Shown here piece by piece: positions 18,085-26,291 of a stretch of DNA of 64,000 bases. The notes beneath the pieces were generated by a model, which saw only the letters and a program-made list of their open reading frames with translations, was not told the origin of the DNA and searched no databases. Each line of letters starts with the position of its first letter. The first letter of the stretch is position 1. Both the position numbers and the translations under genes were made by a program. The DNA is from Candidatus Bathyarchaeota archaeon. GTDB taxonomy: Archaea; Thermoproteota; Bathyarchaeia; Bathyarchaeales; Bathycorpusculaceae. The stretch spans positions 1 through 64,000 of the forward strand of contig JAOZHZ010000004.1 of the NCBI GenBank assembly GCA_026014615.1, given 5' to 3'.

Positions 18085-18173
18085 TTCAAGGGGAGCTGGG
18101 AAATGACCTGGCTGAGAGGACAGTTCCTTCTGTCGACCCATGGAACCTGACCCAGATAATACTGGCGAAGGGA
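18085..18173 (+). promoter_or_regulatory. TPP riboswitch (THI element)
   Basis: The leader contains the conserved thiamine-pyrophosphate aptamer blocks in order: GGGGAGCTGGG (18090-18100), CTGGCTGAGAGG (18109-18119), GACCCATGGAACCTGACCCA (18135-18154) and ATAATACTGGCGAAGGGA (18155-18172). These match the pyrimidine-sensor and pyrophosphate-sensor helices of the class. The aptamer ends 10 bases before the thiT start and includes an AAGGGA that may serve as ribosome site, so control is probably translational: TPP binding would hide the site. Confidence 0.93.
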
Positions 18174-18181
18174 AAAAAGAG

Positions 18182-18724
18182 ATGACCCAAACTACACCAT
18201 ACCCTAACTATAAATCTTCCAACCGGACTCGAATTTTCGCCGAAGCCATAATCTTTGTCGCCCTCGCGACAGCCCTGAGCTTCGTAATTGTTTATGTTAT
18301 GCCGCAGGGTGGCTCCATCACCGCGGGCTCCATGGTGCCCCTCATCTGGCTCTCGCTAAGACGCGGACCCAAAATCGGCATAGCCGCAGGCGTACTCTAC
18401 GGCGTCATCCAATTCATCGTCCTACCCTACGCAGTTAACCCCATACAGGTACTGCTGGACTACCCACTGGCGTTCGGCGTGCTGGGGCTGGCGGGCTTCT
18501 TCAAAAAACTCCCCCTCGTCGGCGCAACCGTCGCCATCACAGGACGATTCATCATGCACTTCATCTCAGGCGTATTCTACTGGGCACCCCTATACGCTCC
18601 AGACATGAACCCGTACGTTTACTCAGCTGTCTACAACGCAAGCTACCTAGTACCCGAACTGGTCGTCACCGGAATCATAATCTTCGCGCTACAGAAAAGC
18701 AAAGTCCTCAACGCGTTCCTATAG
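18182..18724 (+). CDS. thiT: ECF thiamine transporter S-component (ThiT)
   Basis: A 180-residue six-helix membrane protein of the ThiT family. It has ITAGSMVPLIWLSLRRGPKI and GVLYGVIQFIVLPY, the S-component loops that contact substrate, and a late GRFIMHFISGVFYWAPLY, the segment where ThiT uses aromatic and acidic residues for thiamine. It would work with shared EcfAAT subunits encoded elsewhere. The start at ATG 18182 follows AAGGG; an in-frame ATG at 18140 lies inside the riboswitch and is rejected. The TPP riboswitch confirms a thiamine link. Confidence 0.92.
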   Translation: MTQTTPYPNYKSSNRTRIFAEAIIFVALATALSFVIVYVMPQGGSITAGSMVPLIWLSLRRGPKIGIAAGVLYGVIQFIVLPYAVNPIQVLLDYPLAFGVLGLAGFFKKLPLVGATVAITGRFIMHFISGVFYWAPLYAPDMNPYVYSAVYNASYLVPELVVTGIIIFALQKSKVLNAFL

Positions 18725-18734
18725 GCTGAACATA

Positions 18735-19736
18735 ATGGGAAAACTCTCCACAGATGAACTCAAAAAAATCTTAACCTGCATAAAACCAGACTCCCGCGTA
18801 ACTGTTCCGCCTCAGGTGGGCTTTGATGCAGGCGTCCACCGTATAGGCGACAGGTACGTGGTTGTTGCTGCTGACCCCTGCGTAGGCGTCCCCGAAGACT
18901 GGTTCGGGTACCTGCTCATACATTACGCGGCTTCGGACGTTTCGCTGTTTGGGGCAAAACCAGAATTCTGCACTGTAACCCTCATGGGACCACGCCCCAC
19001 GGACCCACAGAAATTCGTGGACGTAATGAAGCAGACATGCCAAGCCGCCGACGACTTAGACATAGCCATCGTCAGGGGACACACAGGAACCTACGACGGC
19101 ATCTCCGAACTGGTAGGCGTATGCACCGTCTACGGCACCGTAGCGCCTGGAAAGCTAATTACGCCAGAAAACGCGAGACCCAACGACCTCGTCTTATGCA
19201 CCAAACCAGTCGGGTTGGAAACCGTCGTCAACTTCGCTCTGACCCATAAAGCGTGGGCACAAGAACTCTTCGGAAAAGCGCAAGCGGAAAAGCTTTCTGG
19301 TCAGGTTCCGATGCAGAGTTGCGTAAGAGAAGCCATGCAACTCGCCCAAACAGGCAGAGTTCACGCGATGCACGACGCCACAGAAGGAGGTTTCGTGTCA
19401 GCATTAAACGAGCTGACAGAAGCCTCAAAACTTGGTTTCCAAGTAGATTTTGAGAAGCTGCCCATTCCCCCCGAAGCACTGATTTTGCAGGAAACGTTTG
19501 GGCTTTCGGATGAGCAGGTTTTAGCCATGTCCTCAACAGGCACGGTTATGGGGGCGGTTGACCCCAAAGCCAAAGAAAACATCCAAGAAGCTCTAAGGCA
19601 CATCGGCGTGCACGCAAGCTTTATTGGAGAATTCACTGAAAACAAAAGCTGCACACTTATCAAAAAAGGAAAAGAAACGCGGTTCCCAGAAACCGCAGTT
19701 GACCCTTATAGCCGAATAATGTCTGGGAAAGCCTAA
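18735..19736 (+). CDS. AIR-synthase-related protein (HypE/ThiL/PurM superfamily)
   Basis: The 333-residue protein has the two-domain ATP-binding fold of the AIR synthase family: N-terminal VVVAADPCVGVPEDWFGYLL with ASDVSLFGAKPEF, and C-terminal MHDATEGGFVSALNELTEAS, close to the HypE 'HD.TrGG' motif. HypE's C-terminal Cys motif is absent. It lies 10 bases after thiT under the TPP riboswitch, so a thiamine-phosphate kinase-like role is possible, but the sequence is closer to HypE-like orphans. The function remains open. Confidence 0.65.
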   Translation: MGKLSTDELKKILTCIKPDSRVTVPPQVGFDAGVHRIGDRYVVVAADPCVGVPEDWFGYLLIHYAASDVSLFGAKPEFCTVTLMGPRPTDPQKFVDVMKQTCQAADDLDIAIVRGHTGTYDGISELVGVCTVYGTVAPGKLITPENARPNDLVLCTKPVGLETVVNFALTHKAWAQELFGKAQAEKLSGQVPMQSCVREAMQLAQTGRVHAMHDATEGGFVSALNELTEASKLGFQVDFEKLPIPPEALILQETFGLSDEQVLAMSSTGTVMGAVDPKAKENIQEALRHIGVHASFIGEFTENKSCTLIKKGKETRFPETAVDPYSRIMSGKA

Positions 19737-19746
19737 CCTAACTGCC

Positions 19747-20640
19747 TTACTTTTTGAGTTCTGCCATCAAGAAGTCCACTATTTCGTCGGCTATGTTAAC
19801 TTTGGTGACTACCTGTAGACCCTTCCAGCCCGGCTGGCTGTTCACGTCACAGATTTTGGGGCCTTCGGGTCCTTCAAGGATGTCTACGCCTGAAACCTTT
19901 GCGCCCACGGACTGGGCAGCTTTCACCGCAAGGTCCTCAAACTCCTTGCTTAACCTGGTAGGAACAGGTCGGGCGCCTTGACTGTAGTTGGTTTTCCAGC
20001 CGTCCGCTTCCCGTCTCATCGCAGCCACAACACGGTCGCCAACCACGAAAACTCTGATGTCTGAGGTGCCGTGCTCCACAAACTCCTGCAGGTAAATGAC
20101 GCCGTGCTGGAAGGTTATAGCTTTGAAGACTGTTAGGGCAACTTCGGGGTCGTTGACGCGGGTTGCTCCTATGCCTCGGCTGCCGAAAACAGGTTTGATG
20201 ACTACATCGCCACCAAGCTCTTTGAAAGCCTCCAGAGCCCAGTTAGAGCTTTCGGTTGCAAAAGTCCGTGGGACAGGCACGCCGTTATCTTCGAGTATGG
20301 AGAGGATGTCGTATTTGTCGACGCAGTGCTCTATGGCTTCTGCGGGGTTGATGATGTAGAAGCCTTCGCGTTCCAGCTTATAGAGCATATCCATACGGAA
20401 CACGAGTTCTTCGAGGCTTCCGCGTCCAATGGGACGGATGATCAAGGCGTTGAGGTCTTGGAGCAAATCCACATCTTGCAGGTTAATGTCTTTGGCTTTA
20501 AAGTAAGGTTTGCGTCCAAGCTGCGCGATGAGTCGGGGAAAAGTGAAACATACGTAGGGTATGCCGCGTTTGGTGAGGGCTTCTCGGACCTGAGTGCTGC
20601 TCCAGGCTTCCATGTTTCGGGTAGCAATTCCAATCTTCAA
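19747..20640 (-). CDS. RimK/MptN-type alpha-L-glutamate ligase
   Basis: A 297-residue ATP-grasp ligase. It has the RimK/LysX/MptN pattern: EDNGVPVPRTFATESSNWAL, GGDVVIKPVFGSRGIGATRV (ATP-binding), YLQEFVEHGTSDIRVFVVGD and SGVDILEGPEGPKICDVNSQ. MptN adds glutamate to tetrahydromethanopterin to give tetrahydrosarcinapterin; this fits the C1 pathway encoded nearby. Other members act on ribosomal protein S6, F420 or amino-carrier proteins, so the substrate is inferred. The start is TTG 20640. Confidence 0.8.
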   Translation of the reverse strand: MKIGIATRNMEAWSSTQVREALTKRGIPYVCFTFPRLIAQLGRKPYFKAKDINLQDVDLLQDLNALIIRPIGRGSLEELVFRMDMLYKLEREGFYIINPAEAIEHCVDKYDILSILEDNGVPVPRTFATESSNWALEAFKELGGDVVIKPVFGSRGIGATRVNDPEVALTVFKAITFQHGVIYLQEFVEHGTSDIRVFVVGDRVVAAMRREADGWKTNYSQGARPVPTRLSKEFEDLAVKAAQSVGAKVSGVDILEGPEGPKICDVNSQPGWKGLQVVTKVNIADEIVDFLMAELKK

Positions 20641-21040
20641 CTATGGTTCTCCTTGCCGCTTGTCTGCCAAAAATGCATCTGCACTATGCTCTTAAAGCTT
20701 CCGCGAGAAATGTACGCTTGCTAATCAGCAAGCAGCAAAGTTCACCAGTGCCTCTTGATGCGGCTGGGGGTCAACATAATTTTGGACCAAAAATTCGCCA
20801 ATAGCGACCCCTCCCCCCTCTTTTTTTGCGGCAAACGTTTTGGACCTACCCCCTATCGTTTCTGCATCGATATACTATTAGCAACCAAATAGACGCCAAA
20901 TAGGTTCGTGAATTGCAGGTTACTGGGGCATTTCACTGAACTCTTTCAGGCGGGTTGCTCGGATAGAAGGACTAAATTTTATAGTAAGTGATGGATAATA
21001 AGCAATTCAAAATGGCTCAAAAGAAAGGACACTGATTAAA
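20641..21040. other. Intergenic region holding a dispersed repeat
   Basis: No coding frame is supported here. A repeat shared with the mobA-moeA gap lies at 20799-20881 (separate entry). A TATA-like TTTTATAGTAAG at about 20976-20987 is placed to drive the gene at 21041. Confidence 0.5.
20799..20881. repeat. Dispersed intergenic repeat, copy 1
   Basis: Two C-rich boxes, CAATAGCGACCCCTCCCCCC (20800-20819) and CCTACCCCCTATCGTTTCTG (20845-20864), the latter running on as CAT..ATAT.CTATTAG to 20881. The second box is nearly identical to 49536-49572. The element is outside genes in both cases. It could be a regulatory site, a small RNA or a non-autonomous repeat. Confidence 0.6.
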
Positions 21041-21508
21041 ATGACGAAAAAGCGGTTAAGCTCTGTTTTACTGGTTGCACTCATGTTTACGGCAATAGGT
21101 CTTGCCTGTGCTGCTCAGGTGAACGCTGACCCAACAATAACAATGAAGATTCACAAGGACTACGGGTACAGCAGCTTTGGCAACGACGCGCAAGGTGACT
21201 GGACAGTGCATGCAACTGTTTCAGAAGACACCACACGGGTGGAATTTTACTTAGACGATGAACTGCAGTTTGATGATACGCAGACGCCGTTTGCGTGGTC
21301 TTATGTCACGGACGACTTCCCAGAGGGTCTTCACACGATTAAAGCGGTGGCTTATGACTCAAACGGAAACACCGCGACCGCAGAGGTAGAACAGAACTTT
21401 GTTCCGTTTCCCATGGACTTCACTATCGGCATCGTCATCGCCGTAGTTGTGATAAGTGTGGTTGTTTCGATATTGGCAGTTGTTTTCGCGAGAAGAAAAA
21501 CGAGGTAA
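21041..21508 (+). CDS. Secreted Ig-like-domain protein with C-terminal anchor
   Basis: The 155-residue protein has a signal peptide (SVLLVALMFTAIGLACAAQV), one bacterial-Ig-like domain (VEFYLDDELQFDDTQTPFAW then GLHTIKAVAYDSNGNTATAE) and a C-terminal membrane helix (IGIVIAVVVISVVVSILAVV) with the basic tail ARRKTR. The 'G.H.i.a.AyDs.GNt..a' pattern is typical of Big_9/Big_3-type surface modules. It is a small surface protein of unknown role. The dispersed repeat lies upstream. Confidence 0.7.
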   Translation: MTKKRLSSVLLVALMFTAIGLACAAQVNADPTITMKIHKDYGYSSFGNDAQGDWTVHATVSEDTTRVEFYLDDELQFDDTQTPFAWSYVTDDFPEGLHTIKAVAYDSNGNTATAEVEQNFVPFPMDFTIGIVIAVVVISVVVSILAVVFARRKTR

Positions 21509-21530
21509 TAACCGCTCTAACTAAGAGCCG

Positions 21531-22475
21531 TTAGAATGTGTGAATGAAAGGAACCAGTTGGTTGGCGTTCTCAAACTTTTGTTTCAGCGACAACTCCAAG
21601 TAGGCGCCGTTTCGGTTAAAGTACGGCGGTCCTTTGCGGCTGAAAAGCGTTAGGATTTTGCCGTTGTGGTTGATTTTGAAGCCGTTGCGTGTCGACTCGT
21701 GTCCCCTTATTAGGATTTTTGCGTTCACCGTTTGCAGAATCTTTGCGGTAACTGTTTTTCCGAAAAGGTAACCTGCACCCCGAGGAGAAGACACAACCCC
21801 TTTGACTTGTTCGTCAGGGTCGTTCCAAAGCAGCTCCTCAAGGAAAGCCTTGTGAGGATGCAACTGATCTGCGTCAGCCAGTTCCTGCAGGCTCTCAAGT
21901 TTGGTTGGTAACCCGCCGTGAACCATCAGGTAACGGTTCTCCACGTAAACGGCGTTGTAGAGATGGCTGAAAAGCTCCTGCAACTGCTGGTAGACGGCAC
22001 CCCCCTTTTGTTTGAATTTACGTTGAAGCTGAAAAGGCAAATCATGTGGGTAAGCCATCATATCTGAAGGCGCTTCGTGATTTCCCCGCAGCAAGATAAC
22101 TTGTTCTGGAAAAGCCAGCTTCAGGCTGAGCACGGAGTAGCATAATTCAGGTGATTGTACGCCACGGTCTCCGTAGTCGCCCAGAAAAACCAAAGCCGCA
22201 GACCTGTCGGCTTTCATCGTCTCAAAAAACCCGCTCTTACCCATTATGGTGTTTAGGCTTTTTAGGTCACCGTGTAAATCCCCAATCACCAACGCTTCGC
22301 CAACGGGTTTAAGCTTAACCAGCTTGCCTGTTACGGTGATGTTTTGGTTGACAGGTTTTTTTCTATCAAGAATTTCAGTTACCTTTTCCGCTGTCTTCAA
22401 GAAGTCATCTGCGTTTATGACTTTGGATTCTTGAACAATCTTTGAGAACGCCAATCGCAAGCGCCTCTTAAACAA
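21531..22475 (-). CDS. PPP-family serine/threonine protein phosphatase
   Basis: A 314-residue metallophosphatase with the complete PPP signature: GDLHGD (about 73-78), GDYGDRG, LLRGNHEAPS and MVHGGLP, which supply the two-metal centre and catalytic His. These motifs mark true PPP phosphatases of the PP1/PP2A group rather than generic phosphoesterases. The TTG start at 22475 directly follows the stop of the coiled-coil gene (TAATTG), so the pair is one operon and the coiled-coil protein is a candidate partner or target. Confidence 0.85.
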   Translation of the reverse strand: MFKRRLRLAFSKIVQESKVINADDFLKTAEKVTEILDRKKPVNQNITVTGKLVKLKPVGEALVIGDLHGDLKSLNTIMGKSGFFETMKADRSAALVFLGDYGDRGVQSPELCYSVLSLKLAFPEQVILLRGNHEAPSDMMAYPHDLPFQLQRKFKQKGGAVYQQLQELFSHLYNAVYVENRYLMVHGGLPTKLESLQELADADQLHPHKAFLEELLWNDPDEQVKGVVSSPRGAGYLFGKTVTAKILQTVNAKILIRGHESTRNGFKINHNGKILTLFSRKGPPYFNRNGAYLELSLKQKFENANQLVPFIHTF

Positions 22476-23738
22476 TTATTGGAGTTGAACTTGTCTACCC
22501 ATGAAGCTGAGCACGTTTGCTTCCACAGACGATTTCAAGTGCCGTGCTCTATCCAGCAGGTCCTGCCGTTGGTTCTCCTTCATTTTCTCGTCTGCTTCGA
22601 TGCTGTCTCTTCTAATCCTCAACGTTTCCATCTGTTCCTTCAGCAAGCTGAGGTGCTGTGTGGCTTCCTCCATCTCCTTTGAGGTTAACAGCTTTTCTTT
22701 GAGAGTGAAAACTTCCACGCACCGTTTGTGTAAGTCCGTTAAAGTGTCGGATTTGAGGATTTCGTCCACATCTTGTTTTGCTTTACGTTTTTTGTCAGAT
22801 TTTAGTTTAAGTTTGTTTTCAGCCATCAGGTCAAGAAGTTTCTCCAGAATCTGGTTCAGCACTGGACAACCAGCCTGCTCGGCTACGATGGCTTCAAAAG
22901 GATTATCCATGTAGAGCCCAATCATCTTCAACTCGTCGGGCGTAATCCCGCCGCCTCCGCCGAACGTGGCTAAAGCCTGCATTTTCAGGAAAGGCTTCTG
23001 GAGGTGCCGCAGCGTTTGTTTCAGTTCGTCACTTAAAGCGTCAACTTCAGCGTCTAAACGATTTAACTCCTTAAGGGTATCGTTGCCCTTAACCTGAGTA
23101 GCCCTCTGCTGAAGTGCATCTATCTCTTTTTCTAGAAGTAAACGTTCATTTTGCAGGTTTGCTTGTTCCGCTTCAATAGCAGCTATTTGCTCTTCAAAGC
23201 TCTGTAGTTCGTCAATGAGTTGGTAGGTTTTTTCTAAAGTTTTGGATTTGATGTAGTCTTTGTTTACGAAGTCGGTAAGGGAGTTCACGGTCATTTTGGT
23301 TTTTTCGTAGGTGGTTAGGAACTTTCTGCGATCCATAATGAAGAAGGGGCTAATTCGTGGGAACCAGTTCTTTATGTCGATTTCGATGACCGTGAGGGTT
23401 TTTTGGGTTTCACTGGCGAATACGCTAAAGTTGTCAAACGAGATTTGTTCAGGAGCTTTTAACTTTTTAATTCGTTCCATGAAGATGTTAGCAAGTTTGT
23501 TTAGGGCGCGGGCGCGGTTGTAAACTTTCGCGTTGCGTTTTTCGATTTCTTTTTGGCTGTTATCGAAGAGCATTTTGCTGGCGTCGCTTAGGTTCTGTAG
23601 GGCAGTTTGGGTTTCGTCGCTGTATTTTTGAGCCTGTGCTTGGACAGGGTTAAGTATGGAGCCTGTCTCTGTTTCTAGCCAAGCTTTTAGGTCATTGGTA
23701 GTGAAGGTTGTTGGGGTCAATGCATGCTCACACTGCAT
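22476..23738 (-). CDS. Coiled-coil hypothetical protein in an operon with the PPP phosphatase
   Basis: The 420-residue protein is mostly helical with two coiled-coil blocks: QIAAIEAEQANLQNERLLLE (about 190-210) and the later TQHLSLLKEQMETLRIRRDS. It has no membrane segment or signal peptide. A Gly-rich hinge, ATFGGGGGITPDELKMIGLY, separates the blocks. The arrangement recalls structural or SMC-like adaptor proteins, but no ATPase motif is present. Its tight coupling to the phosphatase suggests a joint role. Family not recognised. Confidence 0.6.
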   Translation of the reverse strand: MQCEHALTPTTFTTNDLKAWLETETGSILNPVQAQAQKYSDETQTALQNLSDASKMLFDNSQKEIEKRNAKVYNRARALNKLANIFMERIKKLKAPEQISFDNFSVFASETQKTLTVIEIDIKNWFPRISPFFIMDRRKFLTTYEKTKMTVNSLTDFVNKDYIKSKTLEKTYQLIDELQSFEEQIAAIEAEQANLQNERLLLEKEIDALQQRATQVKGNDTLKELNRLDAEVDALSDELKQTLRHLQKPFLKMQALATFGGGGGITPDELKMIGLYMDNPFEAIVAEQAGCPVLNQILEKLLDLMAENKLKLKSDKKRKAKQDVDEILKSDTLTDLHKRCVEVFTLKEKLLTSKEMEEATQHLSLLKEQMETLRIRRDSIEADEKMKENQRQDLLDRARHLKSSVEANVLSFMGRQVQLQ

Positions 23739-23853
23739 ACTTTAGGGTTCGGGGGTATTTATCAAATTTCCCAATTTTTGGTTCAAACTTGACGTACTCC
23801 TATTTAGGTAGCTACTCTTAAATAATTAACCAGTGAAAGGTGACTTGATAAAA

Positions 23854-24453
23854 ATGAACACCAAAGTCCTCGCAGTAACCATAATCCTCGCCGCAGTAAC
23901 CGTGGCCCTAAACCCAGTCTTCACCAAAATCGCCATCCCCGCACCCTACGCACCCTTCCTCTTCTACCAAATATGGGAAATCCCCATAGTAACCGCCTTC
24001 GTACTCATCAACCACAAATCAGCAATCACCATCGCAGTCCTCAACGCCATAGTTCTTATGGCAATATTCCCAGGGGCACTTATTCTTGGACCCTTCTACA
24101 ACCTACTAGCCGTACTCTCAATGCTACTAGGGGTCTACATGGCACACAAGTTAGCTACCCGCATGTTCACCAAAGGAAAAAACCAAGAAATCACGCTCCA
24201 ACAAGAAACCAAACTAGCTACAGCCGCCACCGCATCAGGCATACTCTTCCGCGTAGGGCTCATGACAATTGTAAACTACGTTGCGCTCCGCTTCGGTCCA
24301 CCAGTAGGCTACGGCATGAACGAAATGGAAATACTCGCCGCGATTCCGCTAATTGCCATATTCAACGCCACCTTAGCACTCTACACGATACCTATAGGTT
24401 ACCTTCTGGCAAAAGCCATTAGAAAGAACCTGAAAATCAGCAAAATCGAATAA
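23854..24453 (+). CDS. ECF transporter S-component
   Basis: A 199-residue membrane protein with about six helices. It begins MNTKVLAVTIILAAVTVALN and contains PYAPFLFYQIWEIPIVTAFV and LILGPFYNLLAVLSMLLGVY. The pattern matches integral S-components of ECF vitamin transporters; the substrate is unclear. The start ATG 23854 follows AGGTGA at about 10 bases; GTG 23833 includes the ribosome site and is rejected. No riboswitch was seen upstream. Confidence 0.7.
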   Translation: MNTKVLAVTIILAAVTVALNPVFTKIAIPAPYAPFLFYQIWEIPIVTAFVLINHKSAITIAVLNAIVLMAIFPGALILGPFYNLLAVLSMLLGVYMAHKLATRMFTKGKNQEITLQQETKLATAATASGILFRVGLMTIVNYVALRFGPPVGYGMNEMEILAAIPLIAIFNATLALYTIPIGYLLAKAIRKNLKISKIE

Positions 24454-24458
24454 AACCA

Positions 24459-24476
24459 GTCTTTCTTTTTTTTCTA
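24459..24476 (+). terminator. T-rich terminator after the ECF S-component gene
   Basis: A pyrimidine run, GTCTTTCTTTTTTTTCT, follows the stop codon directly, as in archaeal transcription termination. No stem is needed or seen. Confidence 0.45.
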
Positions 24477-24490
24477 AAAAGAGAAATAGT

Positions 24491-25456
24491 TTAGAAGCCC
24501 AGTGATTGGGCTAAAACTTGGGGGTTAATTTCGCCAGCTTTGAAAACTTTGCCCGTCTTGGCGTTGTTCACCATCAAGGCTGCGGGTGCGAACAGGTTAT
24601 GGTCAATCTTGTAGAAGTCTTTGTCGGCTTCGCGGAAAATCTGCAGAAACGGCTTCCCGTAATCCTTGGACATCTTAGACGGCGCCTGCTCAACGATTTT
24701 CTGCAACGCAACTTCATCGTCATGTTCGACGGTGCAATAGACGGTGCCGCCGTAAAGAATCGCGTCGTTGGTCCGTGCCATAGCCACCTCGAAGTCTTTA
24801 CCTTGTGGTGGAATAGGCGCATAACCGCACGCGTACTTGATGCTTTGTGGGTTTAAGCCGAGTGTGCGTAGTTTGTGGATGCCTACTTCGACGATTCTGC
24901 CCGTGACCTGAGTTAACCCCGCTACACTTGCAGTGGGAGCAACAACTGCAATGAGGTTTTCGGGGCTGATGTTGCAGGCTTTGGTGACTTTCTCGATAAG
25001 CGTGTCCGAAGGAAGAACGTTACTTTCCAGCGTCAAAACAGCCTTGTCAGATTCGTCCTTGTAACCGATTTCCTCAAAAACAGCCTTGGGCTTCAACGCC
25101 AACGCGCGGGCAGGTCCAGAGCCGATAGCGATGGAGCCATCAGGTTCCTTGATGCGCCAACCCGCAAACTGCGAACCCAACGCCGCAATTGCAGGATGGT
25201 CAGTGGAAACGGTCACGGACGGAAAAGTTATATCACCATAGGCTTTGAAGCCAAGTTGCACTTTTCCTGCGCCTCCAAGGCACAGTTCAGTAAGCATTTT
25301 CCCCGCTTGAAAACCACCCGGCACGTTTACTCCTGCGTCGATTATGGTTGCGCCTGCGCTGGTTTTAGAAGCATGTACATCATAGAAGGCTTGTTTCACC
25401 AACAGTTTTTCGGCAAGTTTCCACGCAAGTGTGTTAACGCTCAAGAATTCATGCAT
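24491..25456 (-). CDS. mch: Methenyltetrahydromethanopterin cyclohydrolase
   Basis: The enzyme interconverts formyl- and methenyl-tetrahydromethanopterin in the C1 branch. The 321-residue protein has the family motifs IDAGVNVPGGFQAGKMLTEL (about 40-59), AIGSGPARALALKPK and LIAVVAPTASVAGLTQVTGR, and ends with NLFAPAALMVNNAKTGKVF. Length is typical. It is the last gene of fwdDBAC-mch, 10 bases after fwdC. This gives steps 1 and 3 of the methyl branch; formyltransferase (ftr) is not in the window. Confidence 0.95.
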   Translation of the reverse strand: MHEFLSVNTLAWKLAEKLLVKQAFYDVHASKTSAGATIIDAGVNVPGGFQAGKMLTELCLGGAGKVQLGFKAYGDITFPSVTVSTDHPAIAALGSQFAGWRIKEPDGSIAIGSGPARALALKPKAVFEEIGYKDESDKAVLTLESNVLPSDTLIEKVTKACNISPENLIAVVAPTASVAGLTQVTGRIVEVGIHKLRTLGLNPQSIKYACGYAPIPPQGKDFEVAMARTNDAILYGGTVYCTVEHDDEVALQKIVEQAPSKMSKDYGKPFLQIFREADKDFYKIDHNLFAPAALMVNNAKTGKVFKAGEINPQVLAQSLGF

Positions 25457-25466
25457 ACGCTTTCAC

Positions 25467-26291
25467 CTATAGGTATTTATCGTATATCGGTCCCAGTTGA
25501 GGGTTGCTTTCTCTGGAAATGAAAAGCTTACCAGTTCCATGTTCAGCTAAGTCGCCGAGGAACACGTAAAAGGGACCCTTAGCGGTCAGTTCGGCGTCAA
25601 CCTTTGCTTTTCCCTTCACTCCGTCAACTGTGAAAGAAGGCATAACTTCTTCAACGGTGCCAGCGATGATGATTTTGCCGCCAGTCATGCATGGAGCTAA
25701 CCGGTATGCACATTCTTTCTCGATGTAGATTGCGCCTTTTAACATGTGGTACCCTAAGAAGCGCCCCGCACCGCCTTTGACTTTGATTACTCCACCAGCC
25801 ATATAACACGCAGAATCCGTTCCGATATTCCCATCAACTAAGATTAAGCCTCCGCGCATACCAATCTCGCTTCCACGGTATGGAGAACCCAAATAGTCAC
25901 CGCCATCGCCGTGGATTTCAAGGACGCCTCCGCGCATTTGGCTACCTGTCCAGCTTCCAGAGCTACCGTTAACTGTGATTTTGCCGCCAACCATCTTTTC
26001 GCCAGTATGCATGCCGACGTTGCCGTTGATGGTTATTTCTCCGGTTTTCATGCCTTGACCGATGCGTTTGACCCTGCCCACATCGCCGTTTATGGTTATG
26101 TTTGAGGTTCCGTCGGGTGTTTCTTCAATTTTGAAGAGGTCACAAAGCGTCAGTTGAGCGTTTCCTTCAGTAACGGGCAAGTTAGCTATCTGCTCAAGGG
26201 TTTTTCCTTGGAATACGTCGGGGTTGATGCAGGCTGCTTGAACGGGGGCTTCGTACTTTTTCAGGGTTGTAAGAACAATCATCTTAGACAC
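25467..26291 (-). CDS. fwdC: Formylmethanofuran dehydrogenase subunit C
   Basis: The 274-residue subunit forms the beta-helix scaffold of the Fwd/Fmd complex. It has the GXGXG-type repeats: GDVGRVKRIGQGMKTGEITI, NVGMHTGEKMVGGKITVNGS, RGGLILVDGNIGTDSACYMA and AGRFLGYHMLKGAIYIEKEC. It overlaps fwdA by 8 bases. A stand-alone FwdC, not fused to FwdA or FwdD, is seen here. The complex reduces CO2 to formylmethanofuran or works in reverse. Confidence 0.94.
   Translation of the reverse strand: MSKMIVLTTLKKYEAPVQAACINPDVFQGKTLEQIANLPVTEGNAQLTLCDLFKIEETPDGTSNITINGDVGRVKRIGQGMKTGEITINGNVGMHTGEKMVGGKITVNGSSGSWTGSQMRGGVLEIHGDGGDYLGSPYRGSEIGMRGGLILVDGNIGTDSACYMAGGVIKVKGGAGRFLGYHMLKGAIYIEKECAYRLAPCMTGGKIIIAGTVEEVMPSFTVDGVKGKAKVDAELTAKGPFYVFLGDLAEHGTGKLFISRESNPQLGPIYDKYL

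Noticed and set aside
18140-18181. Longer start for thiT at ATG 18140
   Set aside because: This ATG is within the conserved aptamer block of the TPP riboswitch.
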